A DNA stretch of 64,000 nt from the NCBI RefSeq assembly GCF_019753045.1, contig NZ_JAIELN010000012.1, positions 186,001-250,000 of the forward strand, read 5' to 3'. Under the pieces are notes generated by a model, which saw nothing but the letters and a program-made list of their open reading frames with translations, was not told the origin of the DNA and searched no databases. The DNA is from Hyphomicrobium sp. (GTDB lineage Bacteria > Pseudomonadota > Alphaproteobacteria > Rhizobiales > Hyphomicrobiaceae). Below are positions 35,455 through 44,413 of this stretch, piece after piece (positions within the stretch are counted from its first letter, which is position 1; the number at the start of each line of letters is the position of its first letter). Position numbers and translations under genes: made by a program.

Positions 35455-36354
35455 ATGGTGAGATCGAACGGTCAAGACGAAATGCTTTCGCTGCTCAGTT
35501 GGTTGCAGGCCATGGGGGCCGATGCCGCTGTGGGCGATACAGCGCAGGACTGGCTTCAGCGCGGAAACGACGCGCCAGGGGCGGCATTCGCTTGGCCCGA
35601 CCGGGATGAGGCAGCGTCAGCTACCCGGCCAGCGCCGCATGCCGCACGGGGGGCGGATGAAGGTCAATCGCCGGTTCGCGCCAGAGCAGTCCTTGGGGCC
35701 CCGGGGGCTTCAGGGTCGCCCCAGGCCGCCCGGCCCCGTGCCGTCACGCCCCTCGGAGCGAGCGAAGCCGAGACCGGCGCGCGGCGCATCGCACGAGCGG
35801 CCAACTCGCTTCAGGAACTCGAAGCGGCACTGCAGAATTTCGACGGCTGCGGCCTGAAAGCGACCGCGACCAAACTTTGCTTTTACCGGGGCGCACCGAG
35901 CAGCGACCTGATGATCATTGGCGAAGCTCCGGGCCGCGATGAGGATCTCGCCGGAAAACCGTTCGTCGGACGCGCCGGGCAGCTGCTCGACAAGATGCTC
36001 AGTGCCATCGGGCGAACGGAAGCCGACGTTCACATCACCAACGTCGTCTATTGGCGGCCGCCCGGCAATCGCACGCCGACACCGCAGGAGGCGCTCGCGT
36101 GCCGCCCCTTCCTTGAACGGCAGATCGAGCTCGTTGCTCCGAAGATCCTCGTTGCGGTTGGCGGCTCGGCGGCCAAGGAGATGCTTGGCGCCAGCGAAGG
36201 CATCATGCGGCTCAGGGGCAAATGGCGGGAAATCGAGATCGGCGACCGGAAAATTCCGGCGATCGCGACGCTGCATCCGGCTTATCTGCTCAGGACGCCG
36301 GCGGCGAAGCAGCTCGCGTGGATGGATTTGTTGCAGATACGTTCAAAGCTCTGA
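35455..36354 (+). CDS. Uracil-DNA glycosylase, family 4-like (SPO1 polymerase-related)
   Basis: A 299-residue repair enzyme that removes uracil from DNA. The catalytic block IGEAPGRDEDLAGKPFVGRAGQLLDKML is at about residues 155-182, TNVVYWRPPGNRTPTPQEALACRPFLE at 195-221, and LHPAYLLR near 273-280. Between a short helical N-terminus and the catalytic part is an Ala/Pro/Arg-rich linker of about 70 residues (40-110). Only three cysteines are visible (132, 142, 216), whereas classical family 4 enzymes use four for a 4Fe-4S cluster. The ATG 35455 is chosen; the frame opens earlier inside tandem repeats. moaB follows after 9 bases. Confidence 0.88.
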   Translation: MVRSNGQDEMLSLLSWLQAMGADAAVGDTAQDWLQRGNDAPGAAFAWPDRDEAASATRPAPHAARGADEGQSPVRARAVLGAPGASGSPQAARPRAVTPLGASEAETGARRIARAANSLQELEAALQNFDGCGLKATATKLCFYRGAPSSDLMIIGEAPGRDEDLAGKPFVGRAGQLLDKMLSAIGRTEADVHITNVVYWRPPGNRTPTPQEALACRPFLERQIELVAPKILVAVGGSAAKEMLGASEGIMRLRGKWREIEIGDRKIPAIATLHPAYLLRTPAAKQLAWMDLLQIRSKL

Positions 36355-36363
36355 GGAACCGTC

Positions 36364-36906
36364 ATGGCCGGCATCGATGCCGAACGCACGTTCGTCCCTG
36401 TCAGGATTGCCATCCTGACCATGTCCGATTCACGGACGCTTGCCGAAGACACCTCGGGCGATTTCCTGGAGAAGTCGATCGGCGAAGCGGGGCATGTTCT
36501 TGCCGACCGGAGGCTCGTGAAAGACGACACGGGCCTTATCAGAAGCATCGTCGAAGGCTGGATCAACGATCCATCCGTCGATTGCGTGATCACCACCGGC
36601 GGCACCGGCTTTACCGGCCGCGACGTCACCCCGGAAGCGATCAAGCCGCTCTTCGAAAAGGAGATCGAAGGCTTCGCGATCCTTTTTCACATGCTGTCGT
36701 TCCAGAAGGTCGGCACTTCGACGATCCAGTCGCGGGCGTGCGGGGGCGTATCGCACGGGACGTTTATTTTCTGCTTGCCGGGATCGACGGGAGCGTGCCG
36801 CGACGCGTGGGATGGAATTCTGAAATTGCAGCTCGATGCCCGCCATCGTCCGTGCAATTTCGTCGAGATCATGCCCCGGCTCGAGGAGCACCGCAAATCC
36901 GGTTGA
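36364..36906 (+). CDS. moaB: MoaB/MogA family molybdenum cofactor protein
   Basis: A 180-residue molybdopterin-binding (MoCF) protein, probably adenylating molybdopterin. Motifs RIAILTMSDSRTLAEDTSGDFL, DCVITTGGTGFTGRDVTPEAI (about residues 78-98) and GTFIFCLPGSTGACRDAWDGIL are typical. It starts 9 bases after the uracil-DNA glycosylase gene on the same strand, indicating a shared transcript. It converges on the family 2 glycosyltransferase gene (20 bases between). Confidence 0.93.
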   Translation: MAGIDAERTFVPVRIAILTMSDSRTLAEDTSGDFLEKSIGEAGHVLADRRLVKDDTGLIRSIVEGWINDPSVDCVITTGGTGFTGRDVTPEAIKPLFEKEIEGFAILFHMLSFQKVGTSTIQSRACGGVSHGTFIFCLPGSTGACRDAWDGILKLQLDARHRPCNFVEIMPRLEEHRKSG

Positions 36907-36926
36907 GCGAGAGTTCGCGTGAGGCT

Positions 36927-37634
36927 TTACGGAGCGGTTTCGACCGATCCGTGCAGGCGCGCGACAACGCTCAGCGGCAAACCAGCACCATAGAGCACTT
37001 GGCAGATCTGGTTGCGCAAGGAACGCGACAGGTATCCGTCACGCTTGTATCGCTCCGCTGATGTTATGGCGTGCGCGTCGAGCATCGCGAGACGTCTGCG
37101 GCCCAGACGGCGTGCCAGATCGATGTCTTCCATGATCGGCAGATTTTTGTAGCCGCCGACGGCATCGAAGAGTTGGCGCGGGATCAGCAGGCCCTGATCT
37201 CCATAAGGCACGCGCAAGATCTTGCAGCGCAGATGAACGAGACGCTCGAGCAGGCGCGGAGCAATGCCTTTGTCGTCGAGGCGGAAGGTGAAGGCGCCTG
37301 CAGCCATCGAACGCTCACCGCAATCGACCCGGCGCATGAAGGCCGTTGCGCTGCGTTCCCAGCCATCTTCGAGGACAGTATCTGCGTTGAGAAAGAGGAG
37401 CCATGGAAAGCGGGCGAGAGCTGCGCCCTGAGCCAACTGCCCGCCGCGCCCAGGAGCGCTTTCGACCACGTCGGCTCCGGCTTGATCTGCGACCTCGGCC
37501 GTACTGTCGGTCGATCCGGCGTCGACGACGATGACCTGCTTGACGATACCGTCAATCGCCGACGGAACCAGCGCGGCTAGCGTGGCGGCCAGCCTGTGCT
37601 CAGCGTTACGCGCGGGAATGATTACCGAGATCAT
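36927..37634 (-). CDS. Family GT2 glycosyltransferase, TIGR04283-like
   Basis: A 235-residue GT-A enzyme. It starts MISVIIPARNAEHRLAATL; the nucleotide-binding VVDAGSTDSTAEVADQAGADV comes at about residues 34-54, the DxD-like LFLNADTVLEDGW at about 82-94, and GAFTFRLDD, GDQGLLIPRQLFDAVGGY and PIMEDIDLARRL follow. This resembles the TIGR04283 rSAM/selenodomain-associated transferase group. The ATG at 37634 is chosen because AGGA lies seven bases upstream; the open frame begins earlier at 37697. Acceptor unknown. A radical SAM gene lies divergently next door but is not of the associated type. Confidence 0.8.
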   Translation of the reverse strand: MISVIIPARNAEHRLAATLAALVPSAIDGIVKQVIVVDAGSTDSTAEVADQAGADVVESAPGRGGQLAQGAALARFPWLLFLNADTVLEDGWERSATAFMRRVDCGERSMAAGAFTFRLDDKGIAPRLLERLVHLRCKILRVPYGDQGLLIPRQLFDAVGGYKNLPIMEDIDLARRLGRRRLAMLDAHAITSAERYKRDGYLSRSLRNQICQVLYGAGLPLSVVARLHGSVETAP

Positions 37635-37783
37635 ATCCATTTCCTGGCACGCCGGAGACCCTGCGGCAAGGCGCGCCACGTCGCGGGTCTTAACCATGGC
37701 GACGGCCGGGGTCGGCTCTTTGTTCTTTGTTTGTTCTTCGAAAGCTGCTAATGAACTCCGCGGTTTGAGAGTTCGGTCGGGAA

Positions 37784-38911
37784 ATGGCTTCGAACAGAGA
37801 CTTTTCAGATTATCCGGCGATGCCAGACTGTGCCGATTCTGGCGTGGTGGATTCAGAACGCCGCCGCGGCCGGGGCGCGCGCTCCAACAGGACGGGGCGC
37901 TTCGAGGCTCAGGAGCATGAGGAATTCGACGACGGATGGGAGACGCTCGGCGAACTCGAGGCCTTCAAGACGGAAGTTTTCGAGGACACGAGCAAGTCGA
38001 TCATCTCGCATAACGACAGCCCCGACGTTTCTTTCGACAGCTCGATAAATCCGTACAGGGGTTGCGAGCACGGCTGCATCTATTGCTACGCACGGCCGAG
38101 CCATTGCTATCTCGGACATTCGGCGGGCCTCGATTTCGAGACGAAGCTCTACGCGAAACCCAACGCCGCCGTTCTTTTGGAGCGCGAACTCAAGCGGCCC
38201 GGCTACAAACCGGAGACGATCGCGATCGGCGGCAATACAGATCCCTATCAGCCGATCGAGCGTGAACGCCGGATTACGCGGGCGATCCTCGAAGTCATGG
38301 CGACGGCCAATCATCCAGTCGGCATCATCACGAAATCGGCGCTCGTCGCGCGTGATATCGACATCCTGGCTCCGATGGCTGCCAAGAATTTGGCGAGAGT
38401 CGCGGTCTCGATAACGGCACTCGATCGTCATGTTGCCCGCGCGATGGAGCCTCGCGCTGCGACGCCTTCCAGGCGCCTCGATACGGTCAAGCGGCTCGCG
38501 GATGCCGGAATTCCCGTGACTGTCATGGTGGCGCCAATCATTCCGGGCCTGACGGATCATGAAATCGAGCCGATACTCGAGGCGGCGCGGGAAGCCGGCG
38601 CGCGCGATGCGGGTTACGTGCTGCTCCGGCTGCCGCTCGAGATCAAAGATCTCTTTCGCGAATGGCTGCGAGAGGAATTTCCGGACCGCGCCGACAAGGT
38701 CATATCGCTGCTTCGTTCGATGCACGGCGGACGTGACTACACGGCCGATTTCGGCGTCCGCCAACGCGGGCGAGGTCCTTATGCTTCGCAGATCGCACTC
38801 CGATTCAGGCTTACGAAGAAGCGTCTGGGCCTCGGCGATGAGCGCGTTCCACTTCGGACCGATCTTTTCATCAGGCCTGGAAACGGGGGACAACAGCTCT
38901 CACTGCTTTGA
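37784..38911 (+). CDS. PA0069-type radical SAM protein
   Basis: A 375-residue protein with the radical SAM cluster motif CEHGCIYC (Cys94, Cys98, Cys101) in INPYRGCEHGCIYCYARPSH, GGNTDPYQPIER, and a TIM-barrel pattern through VAPIIPGLTDHEIEPIL. It belongs to the Rv2578c/PA0069 group related to spore photoproduct lyase; its reaction is unknown. The N-terminal 80 residues are charged and variable. It lies 32 bases ahead of rnhB, likely in the same transcript. Confidence 0.88.
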   Translation: MASNRDFSDYPAMPDCADSGVVDSERRRGRGARSNRTGRFEAQEHEEFDDGWETLGELEAFKTEVFEDTSKSIISHNDSPDVSFDSSINPYRGCEHGCIYCYARPSHCYLGHSAGLDFETKLYAKPNAAVLLERELKRPGYKPETIAIGGNTDPYQPIERERRITRAILEVMATANHPVGIITKSALVARDIDILAPMAAKNLARVAVSITALDRHVARAMEPRAATPSRRLDTVKRLADAGIPVTVMVAPIIPGLTDHEIEPILEAAREAGARDAGYVLLRLPLEIKDLFREWLREEFPDRADKVISLLRSMHGGRDYTADFGVRQRGRGPYASQIALRFRLTKKRLGLGDERVPLRTDLFIRPGNGGQQLSLL

Positions 38912-38943
38912 CATCGTGGTAAACGCGATGATCAAAGTTGTGA

Positions 38944-39618
38944 ATGAAGATTGCCGATTCGCGCATCAAGCCGACGTTCGAACTCGAAGCCGCGGAGCAT
39001 CTTCTGGGCTCGCGGCCGATTGCAGGCGTGGACGAAGCGGGCCGAGGGCCGTGGGCGGGACCGGTTGTTGCGGCCGCCGTCATCCTCGATCCCGATAAGA
39101 TCCCGGCGAATATCGACGACAGCAAAATTCTCGACGAAGATTCTCGCGCCTCTCTCTACAGACGCATCATGAAGGTCGCGATTGTCGGCGTGGGCGTCGC
39201 CGATGTCGAACGGATCGATCGCGAGAATATCCTCGGCGCCACTCTATGGGCGATGGCGCAGGCCATCAGCGAGCTTGCCGAGAAACCGAAGCTGGTGCTC
39301 GTCGACGGCAATAAGGCGCCGAGAGTTGCGATGGTGACGCGAACGATCGTCAAAGGCGATTCCAAATGCCTTTCGATTGCGGCGGCATCGATCATTGCGA
39401 AGGTTACGCGCGACCGGATGATGATGGAGATGGCGCGCGATTATCCGGGCTATGGCTTTGAACGTCACAAGGGCTACGGCACGCCGGAACATCAGGCGGC
39501 GATCGACAAGCTCGGCGTCTCGGCTGTGCACCGGCGATCGTTCAAACCCGTGCAGCTTGCACTTGGCCTCGGGCCTGGCTTGAAACCGGCGCTCGGACTC
39601 GGGCTCGCCGACGCTTAG
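38944..39618 (+). CDS. rnhB: Ribonuclease HII
   Basis: A 224-residue enzyme that cuts RNA in RNA-DNA hybrids and at single ribonucleotides. Catalytic Asp30-Glu31 sit in IAGVDEAGRGPWAGPVV; further landmarks are DDSKILDE, VDGNKAP, and SIAAASIIAKVTRDRMM; the C-terminus ends in a short GL-rich tail (LGLGPGLKPALGLGLADA) that is a low-complexity extension. The order rnhB-ccrM with mutY opposite is the typical Hyphomicrobiales arrangement. Confidence 0.95.
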   Translation: MKIADSRIKPTFELEAAEHLLGSRPIAGVDEAGRGPWAGPVVAAAVILDPDKIPANIDDSKILDEDSRASLYRRIMKVAIVGVGVADVERIDRENILGATLWAMAQAISELAEKPKLVLVDGNKAPRVAMVTRTIVKGDSKCLSIAAASIIAKVTRDRMMMEMARDYPGYGFERHKGYGTPEHQAAIDKLGVSAVHRRSFKPVQLALGLGPGLKPALGLGLADA

Positions 39619-39620
39619 TC

Positions 39621-39670
39621 CGCAAGCGTTTCAAGTTGCACATCGAATCAAAAAATATAAATCGCTTGCG
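39621..39670. promoter_or_regulatory. Inverted repeat and GANTC site in the rnhB-ccrM gap
   Basis: CGCAAGCG (39621-39628) and CGCTTGCG (39663-39670) are inverted; GCAAGCG recurs at 39742. Between them is a GAATC (39645-39649), a CcrM recognition sequence, in an A/T-rich stretch. A further dyad TGTAC-AAAGC-GTACA lies at about 39707-39721. Placement before ccrM suggests control of ccrM by its own methylation state, as an inference. Confidence 0.4.
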
Positions 39671-39768
39671 TGTGTCGAACGTGTATTCACGCGCGCTTCC
39701 GATCATGTACAAAGCGTACAGGCTCGCTTCATGAGTTCGAGGCAAGCGGTTTGTAATTCGTAGCGTAG

Positions 39769-40896
<1,128 letters not shown>

Positions 40897-40914
40897 GTCC
40901 GGGTGACCGGGAGC

Positions 40915-42105
40915 TCAGTTGTCTGCAAGGCCGTGCGCGATGACCTTCTTCATCACGCTCGGCAAGGCTTGAGCGTGGAGGTCGCGGCGATGGACCCATC
41001 GACAGCGCTCCTGTTCGGCCCATAGCGTGAAGCTCGCATCGATTGGAACGAGCGCGCGATAGACGATCAGCTCGAGCCGGAAGTGCGTGAAAACGTGAAC
41101 GACTGCGCCCGGCACGGGTAGCCACGACGTCGTAACGGGTGCGGCGCGCATCGCTTCTTTTTTCGACGGTAAGGCGTCGCCCCATGGCGTCGACGGCACC
41201 TCGAGCATGCCGCCGAGAAGGCCTGCCTCGGGACGCTGGCGCAAAAGCACTGCGCCGTCTTCCCGTTGCACGAGGAAAGCAATTCCGTATCGCGAGGGGC
41301 GTTCCGCCTTGGCTCCGCGCATAGGCAAAAGCTCGGCGAGATTTTGCGCGCTTGCCGAACAGTCTTGCTGAAGCGGGCAGACAAGACATGACGGCTTTCG
41401 CGGCGTGCAGATTTCGGCGCCGAGATCCATCATGGCCTGCGCGAAATCTCCGGCCCGCCGTTGTGGCGTGAGAGTCGCGGCCAGCCGGCGGATTTCCGGT
41501 TTGGCGGCGGGAAGCGGCTGGCGGACAGCGAACAGCCTCGACACGACGCGCTCGACGTTGCCATCGACCGGCGTCGCCTTTTCACCGAACGCGATGGCCG
41601 AGATGGCCGCTGCCGTGTACGGGCCGATGCCCGGCAGCTTCAGAAGCTCGGCTTCGTTCTTCGGGAATTCGCCGCCGTAGTCGCGCGCGACGACGTCAGC
41701 GCAGGCCTTGAGATTGCGAGCGCGCGAATAATAGCCGAGGCCCGCCCACTGCTGCAGCACTTCCTCCAACTCGGCCCCGGCTAGCGCGGTCACCGTCGGC
41801 CAGCGGGCGACGAATTTCTGGAAATACGGAACGACGGCCTTCACCGTCGTCTGCTGGAGCATGATCTCGGACAGCCAGACGCGGTAGGGATCGGCTTTCT
41901 TGCGGGGACCATAACGCCAGGGCAGATCGCGGCGCTCGGCTTCATACCAGGCGAGCAGCGCCTTGACGGTCAACGGCCCGGCCGGCCGCAACGGAAGCTG
42001 CTGCTGCCGCCGGCGGAGAGCTGCATTTTCCTGGACCGCGCCCATGCGCTCTTCATCTCCGGTTGCGCGGGACCCTCGAATCGCATCGACAATGGTAGAC
42101 TTCAT
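40915..42105 (-). CDS. mutY: A/G-specific adenine glycosylase
   Basis: A 396-residue repair glycosylase that removes adenine paired with 8-oxoguanine. Helix-hairpin-helix LLKLPGIGPYTAAAISAIAFGEKATPVDGNVERV (about residues 152-185) contains the catalytic Asp. The 4Fe-4S ligands are in CTPRKPSCLVCPLQQDC, and the C-terminal third is the NUDIX-like domain recognising oxoguanine. The ATG at 42105 is taken; an ATG at 42045 is in frame and would clear the start of the opposed gene. It converges on ccrM and is divergent to the DUF721 gene. Confidence 0.95.
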   Translation of the reverse strand: MKSTIVDAIRGSRATGDEERMGAVQENAALRRRQQQLPLRPAGPLTVKALLAWYEAERRDLPWRYGPRKKADPYRVWLSEIMLQQTTVKAVVPYFQKFVARWPTVTALAGAELEEVLQQWAGLGYYSRARNLKACADVVARDYGGEFPKNEAELLKLPGIGPYTAAAISAIAFGEKATPVDGNVERVVSRLFAVRQPLPAAKPEIRRLAATLTPQRRAGDFAQAMMDLGAEICTPRKPSCLVCPLQQDCSASAQNLAELLPMRGAKAERPSRYGIAFLVQREDGAVLLRQRPEAGLLGGMLEVPSTPWGDALPSKKEAMRAAPVTTSWLPVPGAVVHVFTHFRLELIVYRALVPIDASFTLWAEQERCRWVHRRDLHAQALPSVMKKVIAHGLADN

Positions 42106-42169
42106 TCACGTCACCACAAGCCTGCCGGGACGAGCGACGCCATTGAGCACGAAACAACCCACAGCTCAG

Positions 42170-42685
42170 ATGCGGCCATTACCTCCGGACGTCCGGAGCG
42201 TAAAAGGCCAGTTTGCGCGGGCTGTCGGCTCGTTCGTGCCGAAAGTGACGTCCGCGGCGTTCGAGAAATATGGCTTTCACAGCGCCGAGATCTTGTCGTC
42301 GTGGGAAACCATCGTCGGCGCCGACGTCGCAAGGCTTACGCGTCCGGAAACGATCAAGTGGCCGCGTGGCGCCAGGGCGCCGGTCGATGCCGATGACGCC
42401 GGGCAAAGCGCGGGCGCGACACTGATCGTTGCCTGCGACCCGGCATTCGCGCTTGAGGTCTCTTACCGCCACAAGGAAATCATCGACCGGATCAACCGGT
42501 ATTTCGGATACCGCGCGATCGGCCAGCTCAAGGTTCATCAGGTTCCTCGTGTCGAAAGCGCGGCTTCGCCACAGAAGCCAGTTCAGCCCAAACTTCCGGC
42601 CGACAGCACCGCCGCTGCTCCGGGGGACATTGCCGCGGCCCTGGAAGCCCTCGGCAGAAGCGTAGCGGCCGCGTCGACGCGCTGA
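42170..42685 (+). CDS. DUF721 (DciA-like) protein
   Basis: About 171 residues from the ATG at 42170. A DUF721 core lies in VGSFVPKVTSAAFEKYGFHSAEILSSWETIVGADVARLTRPETIKWPRG and LIVACDPAFALEVSYRHKEIIDRINRYFGYRAIGQLKVHQVP. DUF721 includes DciA, which loads the DnaB helicase in many bacteria lacking DnaC; whether this one does so is inferred. The C-terminus is Pro/Ala-rich. Earlier in-frame starts at 42092 and 42143 are possible. It precedes the dsbA-like genes. Confidence 0.75.
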   Translation: MRPLPPDVRSVKGQFARAVGSFVPKVTSAAFEKYGFHSAEILSSWETIVGADVARLTRPETIKWPRGARAPVDADDAGQSAGATLIVACDPAFALEVSYRHKEIIDRINRYFGYRAIGQLKVHQVPRVESAASPQKPVQPKLPADSTAAAPGDIAAALEALGRSVAAASTR

Positions 42686-42774
42686 CAGCATTCCGGGATA
42701 TAACTCGGATATTACCGGCCCTTTAGTTGCCATCTCCAGCGGTTTCGGCTTATTCCGGCGGCAGATCCGTGCTA

Positions 42775-42794
42775 GGCGGCATTCATTGGCCGCC
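42775..42794 (+). promoter_or_regulatory. Hairpin before the first DsbA-like gene
   Basis: GGCGGC (42775-42780) and GCCGCC (42789-42794) form a 6-bp stem with an 8-base loop, about 38 bases before the translation start. No T-run follows. A leader role is only a guess. Confidence 0.3.
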
Positions 42795-42832
42795 GTTACC
42801 CCACGGTTTGCATCGCGATGAGGAGTTGGACC

Positions 42833-43528
42833 TTGATAGAGTTCAGAAATTTTATGCCGGGCCTGTCCTCTCAGCGAGGCGTTCGCTTTGGTCTGTTGGC
42901 TTTGGCCGCCGTCGCCGGACTGGCGTTCGCGAGCGTCAACTCGAGTTTTGCTGCAGGCAAGGGGCCTGCCGAGGTTTCGGTCGACGAATTGATGAAGCCG
43001 ACGGATCTTCCCGATCTCGCCATCGGGCCCAAGGACGCGAAGGTGACCATCGTCGAATACGCTTCGATGACGTGCCCGCACTGCGCGCACTTCTCCACCG
43101 AGGTCTTCGAGCCCATCAAGAAAAAGTACATCGATACGGGCAAGGTCCGCTTTATTTACCGCGAGTTCCCGCTCGATAATCTTGCAGCCGCAGTTTCGAT
43201 GCTGGCGCGTTGTGCGGGCAATGAGAAAGTCTTCCCGCTGATCGAGACGTTCTACGAGAAGCAGGCGGATTGGGCGTTCGCCCAGGGAAGCCCCGTGCCG
43301 AAGCTGTTCGATATTGCGAAGCAGGCCGGCTTCACCCAGGAAAGCTTTGATAAGTGCCTGACGGACCAGAAACTTCTGGACCAGATTACCGCGCAGCGTT
43401 CGCGTGCGAGCGATACCTTTGGCGTCAATGCCACACCGACCTTCTTTATCAACGGGAAGCGGTTGCAAGAGGCTCCATCGGTCGAAGCTTTTGATAAGGT
43501 GCTGGAGCCGCTACTGGCGGCGAAGTAA
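42833..43528 (+). CDS. DsbA-family periplasmic thiol protein (first of two)
   Basis: About 231 residues. A signal segment RFGLLALAAVAGLAFASVNSS is followed by a thioredoxin-fold domain of the DsbA/DsbG-like bacterial type. Active site CPHC in EYASMTCPHCAHFSTEVF; the cis-Pro motif is in GVNATPTFFINGKRL. It likely inserts disulfides in exported proteins or acts on periplasmic thiols. The TTG at 42833 has AGGAG seven bases upstream; the ATG at 42818 is an in-frame alternative. A second related gene follows 14 bases after it. Confidence 0.88.
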   Translation: MIEFRNFMPGLSSQRGVRFGLLALAAVAGLAFASVNSSFAAGKGPAEVSVDELMKPTDLPDLAIGPKDAKVTIVEYASMTCPHCAHFSTEVFEPIKKKYIDTGKVRFIYREFPLDNLAAAVSMLARCAGNEKVFPLIETFYEKQADWAFAQGSPVPKLFDIAKQAGFTQESFDKCLTDQKLLDQITAQRSRASDTFGVNATPTFFINGKRLQEAPSVEAFDKVLEPLLAAK

Positions 43529-43542
43529 CTGGAAAATCATTG

Positions 43543-44355
43543 ATGCTCGTCCGTTCGCTGGGCCTTACAGCCATCCTCCTCGTCTCTGGTTGGCTATCTG
43601 GCTGCGGCGCGGATATCCCGTCGCTTGCTCCGGGGGCGACGGCGAGCATTTCCGCTGACGGCAGCGCCTCCGGCGCTGCCTACCCGACCATCGGATCTGA
43701 AAAGCCCGATGGCATGCCGAGCCCCTTCGGCGATCCAAATGCGACTGCTTCTGGCGTCGGTGGCCGCGAGGTCATTCAGAACCCGACGGTCGCCGACATC
43801 ATGGCGCCGAGCCCGTTGCCCGAAATGAGCTGGGGGCGGCCTGACGCCCCCGTGACAATCGTGCAGTACGCGTCCCTTACCTGCCCGCATTGCCGCAACT
43901 TTCACGAGAAGACATATCCCGAGCTCAAGCGCCGTTTGATCGACACCGGTAAGGTTCGATACATTCTCCGCGAATTCCCGATCGGCAAGACGTCGGGCAA
44001 TGCGACGATCGCACTACGCTGCGCACCGCCCGATAAGTACTTGGAACTCTACGGGAAATTCATGGAGCAGCAGTCGTCGTGGGTCTCGCAGGAAGTGCGA
44101 CTAGACGCCATCTACGCTGTTGCGCGACAGGTGGGGATGACTCGCCCGCAGTTTGACGCTTGCCTGCAGAATCAAGGCATGATCGAGAACTTGAAGTGGG
44201 TGAAGGACCGCGGTCGCAAACTCGGGATTGTTGGTACGCCGAACTTTTTCATCGGAACCAAGCTCATCAAGAAAGAGCTGACGCTCCCGGAGATCGCTGA
44301 CTACGTCGAGCAGGCCAGTCGAAGCGGCACGCCAACGGCGGCTGCGACCCCCTAG
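43543..44355 (+). CDS. DsbA-family lipoprotein (second of two)
   Basis: About 270 residues. The signal ends in a lipobox LSGC (Cys at about residue 21), so the protein should be anchored to the envelope. A Ser/Gly/Pro-rich linker of about 65 residues follows, then a thioredoxin fold: QYASLTCPHCRNFHEKTYPELKRR (CPHC active site) and GIVGTPNFFIGTKLI (cis-Pro). It is 14 bases after the first DsbA-like gene. No DsbB partner gene is in view. smc begins 58 bases later. Confidence 0.88.
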   Translation: MLVRSLGLTAILLVSGWLSGCGADIPSLAPGATASISADGSASGAAYPTIGSEKPDGMPSPFGDPNATASGVGGREVIQNPTVADIMAPSPLPEMSWGRPDAPVTIVQYASLTCPHCRNFHEKTYPELKRRLIDTGKVRYILREFPIGKTSGNATIALRCAPPDKYLELYGKFMEQQSSWVSQEVRLDAIYAVARQVGMTRPQFDACLQNQGMIENLKWVKDRGRKLGIVGTPNFFIGTKLIKKELTLPEIADYVEQASRSGTPTAAATP

Positions 44356-44413
44356 GGGCAGCACGCGACGGTCCTGAGCCACGACGACACGGCATCGAGG
44401 ACTGACAAGACGA

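Noticed and set aside
37071..37580. 169-residue plus-strand frame opposite the GT2 glycosyltransferase
   Set aside because: Antisense shadow; the glycosyltransferase frame has conserved motifs and a ribosome site.
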